From an uncultured Clostridia bacterium (GTDB taxonomy: Bacteria; Bacillota; Clostridia; UBA1381): a stretch of 48,204 nucleotides of DNA. Location of the stretch: the NCBI GenBank assembly GCA_947626045.1, contig CANQQS010000005.1, forward strand, positions 1-48,204. The letters are read 5' to 3'. A program made the position numbers and the translations under genes. Positions 26,236 through 41,300 of the stretch are shown one piece after another (within the stretch, counting starts at the first letter, position 1; every line of letters starts with the position of its first letter). Below the pieces are notes generated by a model, which was not told the DNA's origin, did no database searches, and was given only the letters and a program-made list of their open reading frames with translations.

Positions 26236-26317
26236 GTGGTTTTTGTTGGTTTGGTTCACCAAAAAACAGACATCTTTTTTGTATAAAACAGCGAAATCCA
26301 GAATTTTGCATACAAAG

Positions 26318-26341
26318 AACGGAGCGATTAATCGCTCCGTT
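26318..26341 (-). terminator. Terminator of the giant surface-protein gene
   Basis: Perfect 24-base palindrome (AACGGAGCGATT and its complement), 12 bases past the stop of the 5003-residue gene, followed on the minus strand by TTCTTTG. It separates the two giant genes. Confidence 0.75.
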
Positions 26342-26353
26342 CCCCGGATTTTC

Positions 26354-29300
26354 CTATTCTTCATACATAGCGTCGATGTATTCCTGTTCAAGCGCCGCCC
26401 AGTCGCGCGGTTCGCGTATCTCCGTCCAGTCCTCGGCTTCCTCATCCTCGTCATACGTATAGTAGTGAGAATTTGTCGCCTCCTGAACGTCCGCGTAATA
26501 CCACATGTCGGGATCTGCGTTGTCCGTCCATACCGCCATATCGTCAAGCATGTGATCCTTGTCAGGCTCACGTCCGAGAACGCTGTTTACAAGTCTCATC
26601 GCTTCCGCTCTCGTTATGCTTTGGTCGGGTCTGAACGTTCCGTCCTCATAACCGCTTATCCAGCCCCTCTGAGCCGCGCGGTTAATGTAGTCGCTTGCCC
26701 AGTGACCCGTTATGTCGCTGAACTGATCCTCGCCGTCATACGTTGATGAATCGAAATTCGCCGCGATAGCCGCAAACTCGGCTCTCGTTATCTCGTTGTC
26801 CGCGAGGAACGTTCCGTCGGGATAGCCGTGGATAATATCCGCATTCGTCATTGTGGACACGGTGTTGTAATACCACATGCCTTCCTCAACGTCACTGAAG
26901 ATATTGTCAACCGACCAATACTCGGCGCGCGCGTCGTCGGAGAGTATTCTGAAGAATATCGCCGCGACCTCCGCTCTTGTAATCGGGTCGTTCGGTCTTA
27001 CCGTTCCGTCCTCATAACCCACTATGTATGAGAAGTGATCTTCATAGTTGAGTTCGGGCGCGTCACTGCCGCTGCCGCCATCGGGCGAATTGTCGCTGCC
27101 CTGCGGATTTACGGTCGGTTTCGGGTTCAATGCGGAATAAGTATTTACGATGTTGTAACCCTTCTGAACCGACTCGAATTTTGACGTGTAGTTCGGTACG
27201 TTCTCCTGGAATACCGAATACTTGCCCGTCGCCTTTACGCCGGCAAACTGGTGCGTCCAGTTTTCTTTTGCGGTCATAACGTGCGATGCAATGGTTTTGC
27301 CGTTTTCCTCTATGGTTATGGTTACGGAGTCGGGACGCGCCCTCGCGCTGTCGTTGTCGTCAACCCACTCTATCGAGACGGTGAGCATGTTGTTGAAGCT
27401 GGTGGAGGTGCCGCCTCCGCCGCCTCCGCCGCCTCCGCCACCGCCGCCTCCGCCGCCTTCGGAGTTGCCGGTGAACGACCATTTACCGTAGAGTGTAATG
27501 TCCCTGTTTATGACCGTATTGTCTTCGAATTTGTTTGTAAGCTCCTTGTCGGTATACCAGCCGTTGAACGGGTACTTCGATACTGTCTCGGGCGTTTTCG
27601 GCGTGAACTTCGTTCCGGCAAATATATTTCTGTCCGGCGCGGGCGGTTCTACCGACGGAGGAGAAACGGTTCCGCCCCACTCGTACGTAACGGTGTAGCG
27701 CGTTTCCTTGTAATCGGGTATGTTGTTTCCGTTTCTGTCCTCAGCCCATGCCGCGTATACCGTTACACCGCCGTATTCCATAGTCTTTGCCGTGATATAC
27801 AGGCTTTCGTCAACCGAGCTTGCCTGCGTGTCAATCAGCACGTCGGGCTGCGGCTCGTTTGTCCAGCCGACAAATATCATGCCTTCCTTCGCAATATCGC
27901 CGTTTTCGGGCTGCCAAAGCGTAACCTCGCTGCCAATCTTGTACTTATTGACCGCTTCGGGCGCAAAACCGCCGCTGCCGCCGTTAAGGTCATACGTTAC
28001 GGCATATTCGTCGATGTAATCGGCTATGCCGTTGCCGCCGTCATCGCCGCCGATGGTGTCTTTAGCCCATACGGCGTATACAACGATGTCACTTTCATCC
28101 TCAAACAGGACTTCCGTATCGGTAATCGTGCCTGCAGCCGCCATATCCTCTTCCGAGTCTACAAGCGGCTCGTACTGTGTCTCGCTCCAGCCCACAAGCA
28201 CAGCGCCCTCTTTCTGAACACGCTGCTTACCTTCCTCAACGGTGAGGAGCTTCGCCTTCTCGCCTCTGAGACAATACTGCGTGTAATCCGCAAAGAATAT
28301 ATTGTCGGGAGGCTGCGGGAATCCGCCGTTATTGTGGTACCTGAGCATATGTCTGTTTTCCGCGTAGTCGGGTACACCGTCGCCGTCTGTGTCCTTAGCC
28401 CATACAGCGTAAACGGTCTTATCTCCCGCCGGATTTATCGTCACGCTTGTTACAACCGTTCCGAACTCGGGCATCGCTGTGTACGGCGTTTCAATCTTAT
28501 TCGTACTCCAGCCCGCGAATACGCAGCCGTCGCGCTTCGGCATTTCCTCGGTAAACGGCATCCAAAGAGCCGCCGTTCTGTCATAGCCGTATGTGCGCTC
28601 GGTGTAATCGGTCGGAACATCGCCCGTTCCGTCGTTTATGTCGTAAATTACGTGATATTCCTCATCCTGCCATACCGCGTAAAGCGTTATGTTGCGGTTC
28701 GTAATCGTTATGCTGCCCTTTTCCGTGTCATACGGGATATAATCGGGCGTCTTTGCCTTGTTGTTCTCACTCCAGCCGAGGAAGTAGTGCTTCACGCCGT
28801 TTACATCAATATAGTACGAATACGGCGTGCCTGTTGTAAGACCCGATACAGTCTCAATCTGAACTGTCTCGTCAACAGCCATGCGCTTCTCTTCGGGAGG
28901 CGCGAGTTCCGCGTCAGTCTCAGCCGTGCCGTTCAGGTTGTACGTGAGCGCGTATCCCTCGTTATAGTCGGGGTTGTTATCCTCGTTCAGGTCGGCAGCC
29001 CATACAGCGTAAACCGTTATGTTGTGATCTGTTACGGTAACCTGACTTACAACAGTTCCATCCGCAGGAGCATGCTTGTCAAATATTACGGGCGTCTTAT
29101 CACCGTTCTCGTCCGTTACGGTAACGGCGCTCTCATTGTCGCTCCAGCCGAGGAATATAGCCTTCTCCATTTTCGGCGCGGTCACGCTGTCAATATTCAG
29201 AACCGTTCCGGGAAGCTGATCCGTAACCGCGGCGGGAACGTCTCCGCTGCCGCCGTTCGCGTCATACGTAAGACTGTAGCGCGTTTCCTCGTAGTCGGGA

Positions 29301-32300
29301 TTGCCGTCGCCGTTCTTATCCTCAGCCCATACGGCGTAAACCTTGATGTTCTCTTCCGTTTCAAATGTCACATCGGTTATAATGCCCGCTGCGTCATATG
29401 CGTCCTTTGTCGTCACAAGCTCATTCTGCGTCTTGCTCCAGCCGACAAGCACCGCGCCTTCTCTTTGAACGCGCTGCTTTCCGACGTCAATACCCATGAG
29501 CGCCGCCGATTCACCCTTAAGGCAATACTGCGTGTAATCCGCGAAGAATATACCGTCAGCCGTACTCGGCGTACCGCCGTTTGCGTGATACTGAACGAGG
29601 TATCTGTTCTCAGCGTAATCCGGCTTCTTGTCGCCGTCGGTGTCTTTCGCCCAGACAGCGTACACGTCCTTATTGCCCGCCGGATTAATTGTCACGCTTG
29701 TTACAAGCGTCCCCGTCGCCGGCATTTCGCTTCCTTCAATATTATACTCGCCCTTTTCCTTATCCGTACTCCAGCCGACGAACACATATCCGTCTTTCGT
29801 CGGAATATTGTCGCTGCTTGCGGGCATCCACAGCGCCGCGTTCTCGTCAAACGAGTATTCACCGTTGGCATAGGCGCCTGTGATTGTTCCGTCATCAACG
29901 CCGCCGTTTATATGGTAGACAACCTTGTAGCCGTCAGCCTGCCATACCGCGTAAAGCGTCAGCTCGCTCGTGAGATGTGTCACCTCGTCGCCCACATCGT
30001 ACTTGTCATCGGGCGCGGGATCGTACGGATTTGTGCTCCAGCCGAGGAAGTAGTATTTTACGTTGTTCTGTGACAAGCAGTACCAACCGTTTTCATCCTG
30101 CATAAAGCCCGTGCCTTCGAGCGGCTTTATATTCGCTTTATCATTATAATACAGTCCCGTCTGCGGCGCAGGAACGTTCACATCGGCAAAGGTTATATTC
30201 TGAGGCCGGTTCAAATCGTACTTAATCTGATGACCCTCTACAAATCTAACCCATACGTCGCCCGTAATTCCCTCACATGCGCGGTATCTTACGGTAATAT
30301 AGTGATCGTCACGCGGTTTGCTCGAGCCGTCGCCTTCAATATCTTTTACCTGCTCATTATCTGGAACAATACTGAAGCTGCTGTTGAAATTATCAGTCTG
30401 ACCCGCCGTGTCGCTCGTGATTTCGACGATTGCGCCGTTATTGCCCTCGGTGACGTACTTGTTCGCCTCGTCGCTCGTGAGAGTGAACCGGAATTCATAG
30501 TCGTTAATATCCCGGTCGTCTATTGTGATACGGCGCGTGTCACCGTCGGTCATATCCGTATACTTCTCTATCGGCTCGCGGTATGTAAGCGTATTGTTAT
30601 TATTCACATACTCGCGCAGATAGTCGAGCTTAAATCCTTCCAGCTCAGGCTCTTCCGCATCGCGCTTGCCGTTACGGTTCGTGTCAACCCATGCGCGCAC
30701 ATTTACCGTTGCCGGTGTAATTTTGCGCCAGATAGCGTAGAGCGTGTCGGCTTTTCCGGCTGTCTTGTCAAACGTGTACGGATTTGAGCCGCCCGCCGCC
30801 GGGCCTCTGTGTCTGACTGTGGTCACGTTGCCCGAGCGGTCGTTCAGGCTCCAGCCTTCGAACGTGTAATACGGAACGGTAAATCCGCCCGAATGCACGA
30901 ATGCCGTCTGTGTTTCCGTAGGTTGAATATTCGCGCCCGTTTCACGGTCAATTCCATCTCCGGTGTATTTAATAGCGGCTTTAGCCGGATCGTCGAATTC
31001 GCTTGTTCCGCCCTCAACTCTGAACTTAAGCACCCACTTGTCAAAGTTGCTGAATCCATTCCATACAGCCGAATCAAATGTGTATTTGCCGTTGCTTCCG
31101 TATACAACGGGATCTGTCGGGAGCGCGCCGTTTGTCAGCTCCGCGTCCGCAGGCAGGTTAGCGTCGTAGAATACTTGCAGATAATCGGGTATGCCGTCGC
31201 TCGTCTGTACAAGCAGAGCGCCATGTGCAGTACATTCAGAGTGATCGTCATAATACGGCTTATCGCAGCCGTTACCTTCGCTGTCCACGAGCTTACCCTT
31301 CGTGTCTTCTGCCCATACAGCGTATACCGTATTCGCCGACTCTATATTCAGCGTTGACAGAATTGCCGCTTCCACAGCCTTGTAATCGGTCACCGGCTCT
31401 ACGACGGGGACACTGCTCCAGCCGATAAATACCGCGTTTTCACGTGATATTTTATTTGTCCAGTCCGCGCCCTTGCTTAAATCTTTATAATCCGCATCCT
31501 TATTCGTAGGCCAATAGTGTTCGCTTGCCGCGCTGAGGTCAACGGTCTCACCCTTCTTGAGCCTTACCGCATTCTTAAGCGTTCCGAACTGTGAGCCGAA
31601 GCTGTCGGTTACTGGCCATTTCTCGTCCGTAAATTCGCCGCCGTTCGCGTCAAAATTCAGCACAGCCTCACTGAACGGTTCGTCCCAAATCGCATACAGA
31701 ACGATGTCGCGGTCAACCATGCCAATCTCGCCATCGGTCAACTTCTGAATTGCTTCAAATGAGATTGTTACCTCGCTGTCTGTACTTACAATGTCCGCGT
31801 CCTTTGCAATCTCGTTCTTTGTCGGATCTGTACTCCAGCCCTGGAATACGTGTCTCGCGCCGGCGTCGTCATAGTATACGGGTCTGCCGGCGTCTCTTGC
31901 CGCGTCGGCATCGTCCGTATCCGTATACCTTACCATACCGGTGAAATCGCTGTCCGCTGTTATATTTCCGTCGTCATCAAACGTTGCCTTTCCGGCAATG
32001 ATAACTTTACCGTCATAGCCGTCCGGATAAGATATAAACCGCGCTGATGTCTGTGCGGCGTAATCGCTGTCAGAATCACGTCCCGCTTCCTTCGCGCTGC
32101 TCGAGAAGTCCACTACCGACGTCGGAGCGCCGTTGAAGCTGTAGCTTACGGTATGCGGACTTGATATGCCGTAACGGATAGTGCTGTTGAGATTCTCGGC
32201 TTTAAGCCTGAATATCTCCGTAATTATCAGCTTACCGTTCGTAATTTCATGCTTTACGGTGCTGTGTCCTTCCATATCGTCTTCCTGCAAGCCGTTATGG

Positions 32301-35300
32301 ATATGTGTGCGTCCCGTAAACGCCTTATAAGCGCTGTCCGCGTCAACCGTCACAGTCACCTTATAATATTTATTCGCCGTAAGCACGTTGCGGTCAAACT
32401 CAATACCGCCGCCGGAATATGATTCGCCGCCCGCGACTGTTGTTCCTGTACCCGTACAGTTCGAATCGTCTTCGGCGTACTCTTCCAGTGTGATTTTGAT
32501 AAGATCACTTTCGCCGTTCACGCTGAGCATCGTCTCGTGCGGGTCATCGCCGTTATACGATCCGCTGTAATTCGCGTCGTCGTATACCTGGAGAATAATC
32601 GTCTGTTCGTTCTGTTCCCACTGCGCATAGAACTTTTCAAGATAAGGACTCTTGGGGCTGTATCTCTCGCCGGGCTGATAAAGCTTCGTATCAGCGTCAT
32701 CGGGAACATCCGACGCGTTGGGATCGGGCACTCTGCACCATCCGATGAACGTATATCCCTCCAACGCGGGAGCGGCTTCAAGAACTATGTCAACGCCTTG
32801 ATCGTACACTTTATCATCAACGGGAACACCCTTAACCGAAAGGTTGGCGTCCGCGGCTTGCTTAGGAATATTGTCGTCGTACGTTACCTGAGCATAGTCC
32901 GGCTTGCCGTCGGAAATTTCATTGCCTTCCGCGTCTGTTCCGCCGCATTTATCCTCAGCCCATACGGCATATACGTCGAGGTATTTATTTCCGCCCTCAC
33001 TCGTGATTTGAACCTCGTATGTTTTATCTTTAACTGTTACAGAGTATTTTCCGTCTTCTTCCGTAACGGTAACCTGATCTCCGCTCAGAACAAGATCGGT
33101 CGGGTATGTATCGTGATCTTTTATTTCTGTTTCGCCGACCGCAACACGCCATCCGATAAATGTTGCATTTTCACGTGTCGGTTTGGCGGACTTGTAACCG
33201 CTCACATTGAAATATCCGTCAGCATCAGCCGAAATCATTTCTGCGGGGAGACCGTAGACATGACGATGCGCGCACGAGTAGAAGCGCCAGTTATTTCCCT
33301 CAGTTCCGGGCTTAATATCAAATTCGCTTCCGTCTGCACCTTCTTTATATGTAAAGCTGCCGCCTATAAGGTGGTATCTCACGCTGAAACCTTCCTCGGC
33401 ATAATCGGGAGTGCCGTTGCCGTTCGCATCGATCGCCCATACGGCATAAAGCGTAACCTCGCCGTCTATTGTGACCTTGTTATTGACTTCATCGCCAGCG
33501 CTGAGTATATTCAGCTTCTTTGCAAGCTCTGCGTCCTCGGAAGTAAGCGCTGCTGCCTTATCAACGTCAGGAGCGCCCGCAAATGTACTCCAGCCGACAA
33601 ATACTTCTCCGTCGTTACGCTTCAGCTCGGTTTCACCCTGCTTGCCTTCAGCTACTTCTACGTCCGTACCCTTCTTATACTCCGCGTCGGACGGTAAAAT
33701 TTCGCTGCCGGAGATTGCGCCGTTCGCGTTGTACTTGAGCATATAAGATTTGCTGTAGTGGTTTACAAACGCGAACTTGTTTACGGTGCTTCCGCTCGTC
33801 AACTGATAATCCGGAATTGGGTTTTCACCGCTCTTTTCATTCAGATTATGCGGATTTGTATCATCGTCCGTGTCATGCGGAGTCGATTCCGCCGCCGGAA
33901 TAGACTCCTTCCACGTATCGCTCATAGACTCGCGGTACTCCAATTTCGGAGTGATAACGAGCTTACCCAGCGTTGTGTCGTCCTTAACGTCAAGCGTCAG
34001 CCTGTACTGGCAGTAATCATATGTGAAGCCGTCTTCACTGTCGATAAAGTCCTCAACAGGCGTCATTTCGCGGATAAGATACTCGCGCTTGCCGGCGTTT
34101 TTGAATGTCACGCTCGCGGCACTCACAGCAGCTTCACCCTCTTTCAGATGATCGGTACTGTCACTGCCATCGTCACTGTACTTATTGATTTTGAAGCTGC
34201 CGTCCTTATCGACTTCCGCCTCAAAATATCCGTCCAATGTTGTAAATCCCGGCGGCACTTCTCCCACGTCACTGTTAAACGGCTCGATTCTTACACGGAA
34301 TTTGTTTGTTATATCATCAAATCCCGGAATCTCCTCGGCTGAATCCTTAACATACTTCTTTATAATGTCAAGATCGTTAAAGTCAAAAGATGTCTCGTCA
34401 GGATTGTACGTATTGGTAAACGTGTAGCTGTCTGTTTTAAATGTTCTGCTTCCACCTATTTCTTCAATTTTCTTAATGTCGTCTGCATCGTTCATTACAA
34501 CGTTTACGACCTGCGTATCGTCTCCCATGCTTGTATCAGCCAGCATGTAAACGCTAAAGTAGATGTCCCTTGTTTCGGTATCATACGTAATACCGCCGTG
34601 TCCGCTGTTCTTTTCCTGCAGCGTGTAATGGTAAACCTTCGCCTGTTCCTTACCCGTACCCGCGTCGTCCGACTCAAACGGAATGGTGTTAAAGTCAATC
34701 AGGTTTGCAGCGGATGTAATCGTCGCCGCGCCCTCGTTGTCCTTGCCGACTGTCGGCATGGGCATATTCGCCTCTGACGTATATGAACCGCCTTCTGCAG
34801 CAGGCGTACCTTTTTTGTATGCTTCTGCCGTCGGGCTGTCGCCGCCAAGCGTTATAACCTCTACCGGAGTAAGAGTAAACTCAAATCCCGCCGGTTTATC
34901 GCCGCCGAAGAATTCATCAAACGGTCTGTTAAACTCCTTCGCCGCGGTAAACGGCACCTCAGTAAGGTTGGGGTTGTACTTATTGGTGAACTCAATCGGC
35001 TTCGCTTCGCCGCTTGCCTTGTTAATAACCTCGTATGTGTCGCTCTCGGTCGGAGCCAGTATATCAACGCCGGTGCCGCTTTCGCCTTCTTCTGTGTCAA
35101 GCTCCAGCTGACCCGTAGAGAAATTATCTTTCACATACACGCGCACCTTATACCGCGTCGGGTCATAGCTGATGCCGGGAATAGCGGTAACACCTGCAGC
35201 GCTGTCGTTGTACGGATTCATCTCGCGCAGCGTGTATTCGTAATACGCCGGCGCGTCGGTTGCCGCATCGGTGTCATTTGCTGCGGTAAACGAAATCTCA

Positions 35301-38300
35301 TCGCCGATGTCAAACTCAATTCCTGTCTTTTCGCCTGTTCCCACATCTTCGCCCGATGCCGTAAATGTTGCTATTCCGTCACCACTCACTGCGGGAGCGC
35401 CGTTTTCGGGTTCAAGTACAAACTTAAACTCATCGCCGCTCTTAAACGTACGGTCGGTTTCCGGCTTGCCTTCTGTTTTAACCGTTTCAAGCGCCTTATC
35501 GATACTCAATCCGAGCGAATTATCCGTACCCGACAGGGTCAAATTAAGTGCCTGTGCCGTGTATATATTTGTAAACGTAAATCCGCTTGTTTCCGGCGGT
35601 TCACCCTTATCGTCGCACTGACGCGCGCGGATTTCCTGCACGTACTGGTCGTCGGACGTGTCGCCCGGAGTATTATTTACGTCCTTAGCGACAACCTCTT
35701 TATACACCTCTACATAGATATATTTATCTGTCGACTCGTCATACTTCACGCTCGGCTTCGGATCATCTGTCGGATGTATTTCCTCTACCTGATACCTGTA
35801 AATCCAGGCGTTAGCCTCATCCTCACCGGCATAGCTTGCGTCAAATGCTATATCGCCGAAATTAATGCCTCCCTCAGCATTGTTTTTAACCGTTACCGAT
35901 TTGTCTGTACCCACAACCAAATCTTTCGGAAGCGGGTTTACATCATCGGGTTTTTCTTCGAAGTCGTCATAGTCTTCGCCTACTACTACGCCGAGATGCT
36001 TCTTTCCCGCCGACGTCAGCTTAAATTCAAATTCATCCTCGTTTAATCCTCTTCCTTCAAGCACCTTTGTACCCGCAACGGGGACAGTCGGCTCCTGCGG
36101 CGTATACGTGTTTTCAAACACGAGCATAGTTTCGCCGTCCTTGGTCGGGTTGGTGCGCATATTCAGCAGATCTCCTCCGCCGCCGCCGTAAATCTCAGCC
36201 TTCCAATCGCTGTCCCACAGATCAGCGGCAGAATCTTCCGTACCTTCTTTTGACTGACGCCAGAAGAAATTATGCACGACAAGATTACCCGTCGCGTTGT
36301 CGTCGATTACGTCGATATACAGCTTATACCGCTTATTCGAGTACGTGACGCCGGGAACCGCGTTTACATTATCTGTTGTGTACGGCTTCATTTCGCGCAG
36401 GATATACGAGTACACGCCGGGGTGTTCGAATTTAATCTGATATTTATTGTCGAAATTAAAGACCGCTTCGTTTGAATCCGTATCTTTTGCACCCTTGATT
36501 TCCGTGTTCTTTTCCCACGAGCTTACGGAGCCGGAAGTACTCTTTACTATATCGGGAGAAAGACCCTCGCCGAGTGTGTGTATTTCCGTTTCACCGCCCG
36601 TACCGGTACCTGTTCTTGTGAACCATGTGGACGGTTCGAGCGCGAGAGAATAAGCCGTCGGATCTGCTATATCCACGGGGTAACCCTTGTCATCAACAAG
36701 CGTTACCTTCGCTTTTATGCCGAACGCGTTGAAGTTTGTGCCTTCATCAGAATCAGGCTGACCTGTAACGGGATCTCTTTCATTGTGAGTCGTTGTATCG
36801 CCTGTTCCGTCGGCGTAGCCGATTACAGGAATCGGGTTATATATATTGGTATAAACCAGGAACGTGTTACGCGTACCCGATACCGTGTTTGTTCTGATCT
36901 TGGAATTGCCGTACGCCGAAGAAAGCTTGAAGCCGTTAGGCATTTTAGCCTTATCGCCGCCCATATCGGTATCCTTCTCGTCAAGTTCGGTTACGGTATA
37001 TTGAGTGGTATTCGGCACATCGTTTATCGTAATTCTTTCACCCGCCGTGAGCGTGAAGAATGCCGAATATTGGTCTTCCGCGCTTGCGTCCTTTGTAAAT
37101 TCAAGCGTCTTGTCCGACTCGCCGATTTGCTCCGTGCCGGTTTCATCCGTGACGGAATCCTCGACTACAAGCTTATATTTACCGCTATCTTCGGTAATAC
37201 CCGGAATTTCTTTTTCAATTTCAATTCCCTTCAGAGTGATTTTATAATTAAATTGACTCTTTACCGCATAGCCGTTATTTTCCACATCCATTACATTATC
37301 GGATGTGTTGTACGCCTCAACGTTCTTGCGGATCGAGATACCACCCTTGTACGAGAACGCCGCGCGCGATTCCTGCGAGCTGGTTCCCATAGCGTTTGCG
37401 GGGATTGTTATGTACTGGACTATGGTGTCCGAGCCGACCATTTTAGCTCTTATCGTGCCGCCTGTTACCGAGCCGTCCGCACCGGTCACTGCGCTGCCGT
37501 CCTTAATAACTCCGTCACCGGTGAAGGCGGCGGCGTTGTACTTGCTGTCCTCGGGAAGCTTTATCGTCACGCGGTAGACGCCCGGTATAAGACCGACAAT
37601 ACCGGTGTCTTCTTCTTTTGTCATGTCGAACGTATTGCCCTCGGAATCTTCATAGCGTTTGTCTATTTCGTTGTAATCATACGGCGTATTCTGTGCCATA
37701 CCGTTTTTGCCGGTGTAGAATACCGTCGGGTGTTCTCCCGAGCTTATGATTGTTTGCTGTGTGCCTATTTCTGTATCGCTTTTGTATTCCGGCAGTCGGT
37801 TAAAAGAATCGTAGTAGTTCGCATCGTCTCTCTCATCTGTACCGGACGTCAATTTCGCGAGCGTTATCTGCGCTCCGGCGATTTTGTCTTCTCCTTCGTC
37901 GATTTCGCCGTTGTGGTTTACGTCGTACCAAACGGTTTCTTTGAGCGTTGACGGCTGGGTCTTGATTTCAAATGCCCAGTTGTCGTATTTAATTTCACTG
38001 CCGCCGGTGGATTTTGCTACATAGTCCGAACGCTCAAGCGACACATTGTCGAGAGAAGCTGTTCCGGCGTAGAATACGCGGTAAACGATTACATTGTCCT
38101 CTGTTTCCTCTTCACCGCTTGTATACGCGTATTTGGGCAGCTTTTCGTTTGTGGTATTCTCGCCCATAGCCGCCTCGACGGATACACCCATTTCACTGTA
38201 TACGTATTCTTCGCTCGATGTGAAGAATTCGCTGAGCTTTGTACGTTCCGCGGGTGTCAGTTCCTGCACCGGCGTTTGGAGCTGTACCAAATTGTCTGCA

Positions 38301-41300
38301 TCCAACTCTAGCGTAGCACGAGTATAATCTTCGCCTACAATACCTGTAAATTTCAGTTCCTTAGCGAGTATTTTCTTTATTTCGGAGTCAGCCTCGTCAA
38401 TAGCATGTTTCGTCACGCCGTAGATGTTGAATTTTGCGCTGATTGACGCGTCTCTGAGTGTTTCCGGCGTCCAGTGCGCCTCGATACGCAGCGGTTTTGA
38501 AGCCTCTCTTACAAAACCTACGTAATCCGCGTAGATTTCCTTGAAGCTCGCTATTGTTTTATCGGTGCTGTCCTTAAGCTTATCGGCAAGATTTATCGTC
38601 TGAACACTGATGTTCGCCGCACTTCCGAATTTCTGCAAATTCTTCTTGCCTGTGCCTGTGCCGTTTTGGTTTAAGTCATTACCCTCAGCCGTAGTCGTTA
38701 CTTTATGTGTGACTGTGTGTTTTCCGTTGACTATCGCGTTCGGGTCGTCATACCGGACGGTTATTGTGACTGTCTGTTTATCATCACCTTCATTAAAGGC
38801 GCTCATATCAATCGGGATACTGTAATAACCGTTGTTGTTTGTCGTTGTTGTATATGTAGTTTTGGTTTTACTTCCGTATACCGCCGTAACGGTCGCGTCG
38901 GGAAGCTCTTTGTCATCCGTGCCTTTGTCGTATTCTCCCTGCTTAGTGCCTGTTTTCGGCGTGTCAAGGAATACGAAGCCGGTGATGATTTTTCTGTCCG
39001 CAATGTTGTTGATCAGTATATTTCCTGTAAAATTCACCTTTTTATTGTCAGCCGCATATGTCCAGTAATCGGCAACACCATGGTCGATACCGTCATTTAC
39101 AACCGCGCCTGCTTTGGTAAGCCCCTTCGCTTTGACGCCTTGTGTTACTGCCTCTGGTTTTGCCTCATAAGTAGCCAATCCGTCCAAGCTTGCATCTACG
39201 AACTCGCTTTCACAACCTTCAACTACCCATTGTCTATTCAAAAATTCTTCTGTAGCTTTTGTTGACGGATTCATTCCGACATCTGCATTCTTTTTAGAAC
39301 TCGGAAGATTCCAAATCCATGCGTTAAGACCCGTCTTTGTTGGCGGTGAAGCATTACCGACCGGGTCACCGCCGCTAGGTATATTTCCTACAAAATCTCT
39401 TAACAGATTTTCATCGCGGTTATTAAAGTATATTTTCGAACGCTCTTTTATCTCATCTGCCGGAGCTTCCAAATGATCTATCCATTCCGGCGGATTCTCA
39501 AGCCATATTCCCAAGCCCTTCGGCATGTTTTCAACATCGCCGAGCGGCATATGCATTTCGCCCGCTTTAGCCTCGGCGTAAATTTTTCCCTTTCCGCTGC
39601 TGCCAAAATAAACGCCGATAGGCAGAATACGACCGTATTGATCTCTGCCATCCCATTTTATTCTGTTGACCTTGCTCTCGCCGTCCTCCGCGGCGTTTCC
39701 GAGCATAACTGTACCGAGCGACTTATATCCTTTTTCTTTTAAGTAGGGATTTTCAGCCGCATTATCTTTGCCGCGCGTAAATCCGCCTTCGTAGAGTTCT
39801 CTGAATTCTGTTTCATCCAGTTTTTCCTCTTTGGCAAGCTTTGTTATGGCTTCCTGAGAGCCGCTGTCTTCCGCAGTGCTTCCCGTATTCGCAGGGTGTC
39901 TGGTAGATTCATCAGTATAAATTCTGTACCAACTATTATCAGACTCTTTATAGTAAATAAAATTCGGCACATCATCATCTTTATGGCTCAGACAGATTTC
40001 GTCCGCGCTTTCGGAGTTTTCCGTACTGCTTTTGCAAGGATCCTCGCCGTCGCCGTGATAATGCATCGCGAACATATTTTCCATATCTATAACAACGCGG
40101 TAGGACGTCGCGTTCGTGGTTGTTACCTCAAAATAGCCGCCCACTCCGGCGAAGCTGTTATTTGTGGTTTGGTCGTTGCCGGTAGTTTTTCCGTTAAATG
40201 CTATTTGGTCAACCTTTCCTATCGGACGCGGCTCGGTCAGGACTATAGAATCGGGCAAGCCCGCGGCGTCGGGATAGTTAAAGAACATATGGTTAGGCGC
40301 GTCTATCGCCGTAACCTCGTTATCCGGTCCGAGAAGATAAACGCCGTCAGGATTGCCGTATTTGTCTACCATATTCTTGTAAAAATTAAAGTTGCAATAA
40401 TTATACTCCGGTGAGTGAACGGAATGGTACGCCGAGGCGTTTGTACCTGTTCCTATATTTCCGCGCGAGTTTGCATAAAACGAGAACGTGTTCGGACCCA
40501 TGCCGTTCATGCTCACTCTCCACACGTAGCCGTCTCTCGTTACCGTGTATAAATCTCCGTAAAGACCATACGTACTGCTTGAGACTTGCAGTGTCCACGC
40601 GTCAGCCCATACTCGTCCATTGACAGCGTTATATGCTGTAGGCTCTCCCGTTTCAACCCCGTCCGCATACTGCGGCTTGGCAACCGTTATATCATACGCC
40701 ATTATAGTCGGCGAATCAGAATGAGAATTAACCGGCAGAGTACTTGTAAGTTCAGCGTTTAGAAATTTTGTCGCTTTATCACCATTGGTACCATCTGCCT
40801 TAAATTCGACCTCATAAACGCCGGTAAGTTCAATTTTTTTTCTAAGCGCATTAAATCCTTCGCCGGTCTCTACTTTTTTATATTCTCCGTCTTCTCCCGT
40901 AGGGAAGCTTACGCCAACCGGTCCGGCGGCTTCCTGAGTTCTCTTTTCTATTAAACCGGCTTCTTTAGTAAAGTCATACTCTTCTACTTTTCCGTCAGGA
41001 AATGTAACTTTCACTTCTTTAAAGCCATCGGTTGCTGCCTGCTCGCTTGAGGCAAGGAAAACATACTCTCCTTCATAGGCGTAAAACTTAAATTTTTGCT
41101 GATTGCTTACGCCGACAAAACTGCCAGTAGAAGCGGTTATATTCCAGTTCGCCATATTTGAAGTAACCGCCTCAACACCGTTGACCGCTTTATAATTTTC
41201 CTTTGCGGAACTGACAAGCTCCTTTGAGCCTTCCGCCAGCGCGGTTGTACCCGCAAGCGCGGAAAAAGCAGCCGCGGCAGTCAGCACCGCAGCGCAAAAA

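Noticed and set aside
26354..26600. Sortase LPxTG anchor at the end of the giant protein
   Set aside because: No LPxTG, hydrophobic helix or basic tail is present; three SLH domains and an acidic tail are found instead.
27251..30073. 940-residue plus-strand open frame opposite the InlB repeats
   Set aside because: It is an antisense shadow of the giant gene. It contains no recognisable domain, and its length follows from the repeated codon pattern on the other strand.
27480..33745. CRISPR array or satellite DNA
   Set aside because: The repetition is protein-level, with units of variable length and coding constraint; there are no short identical repeats with equal spacers.
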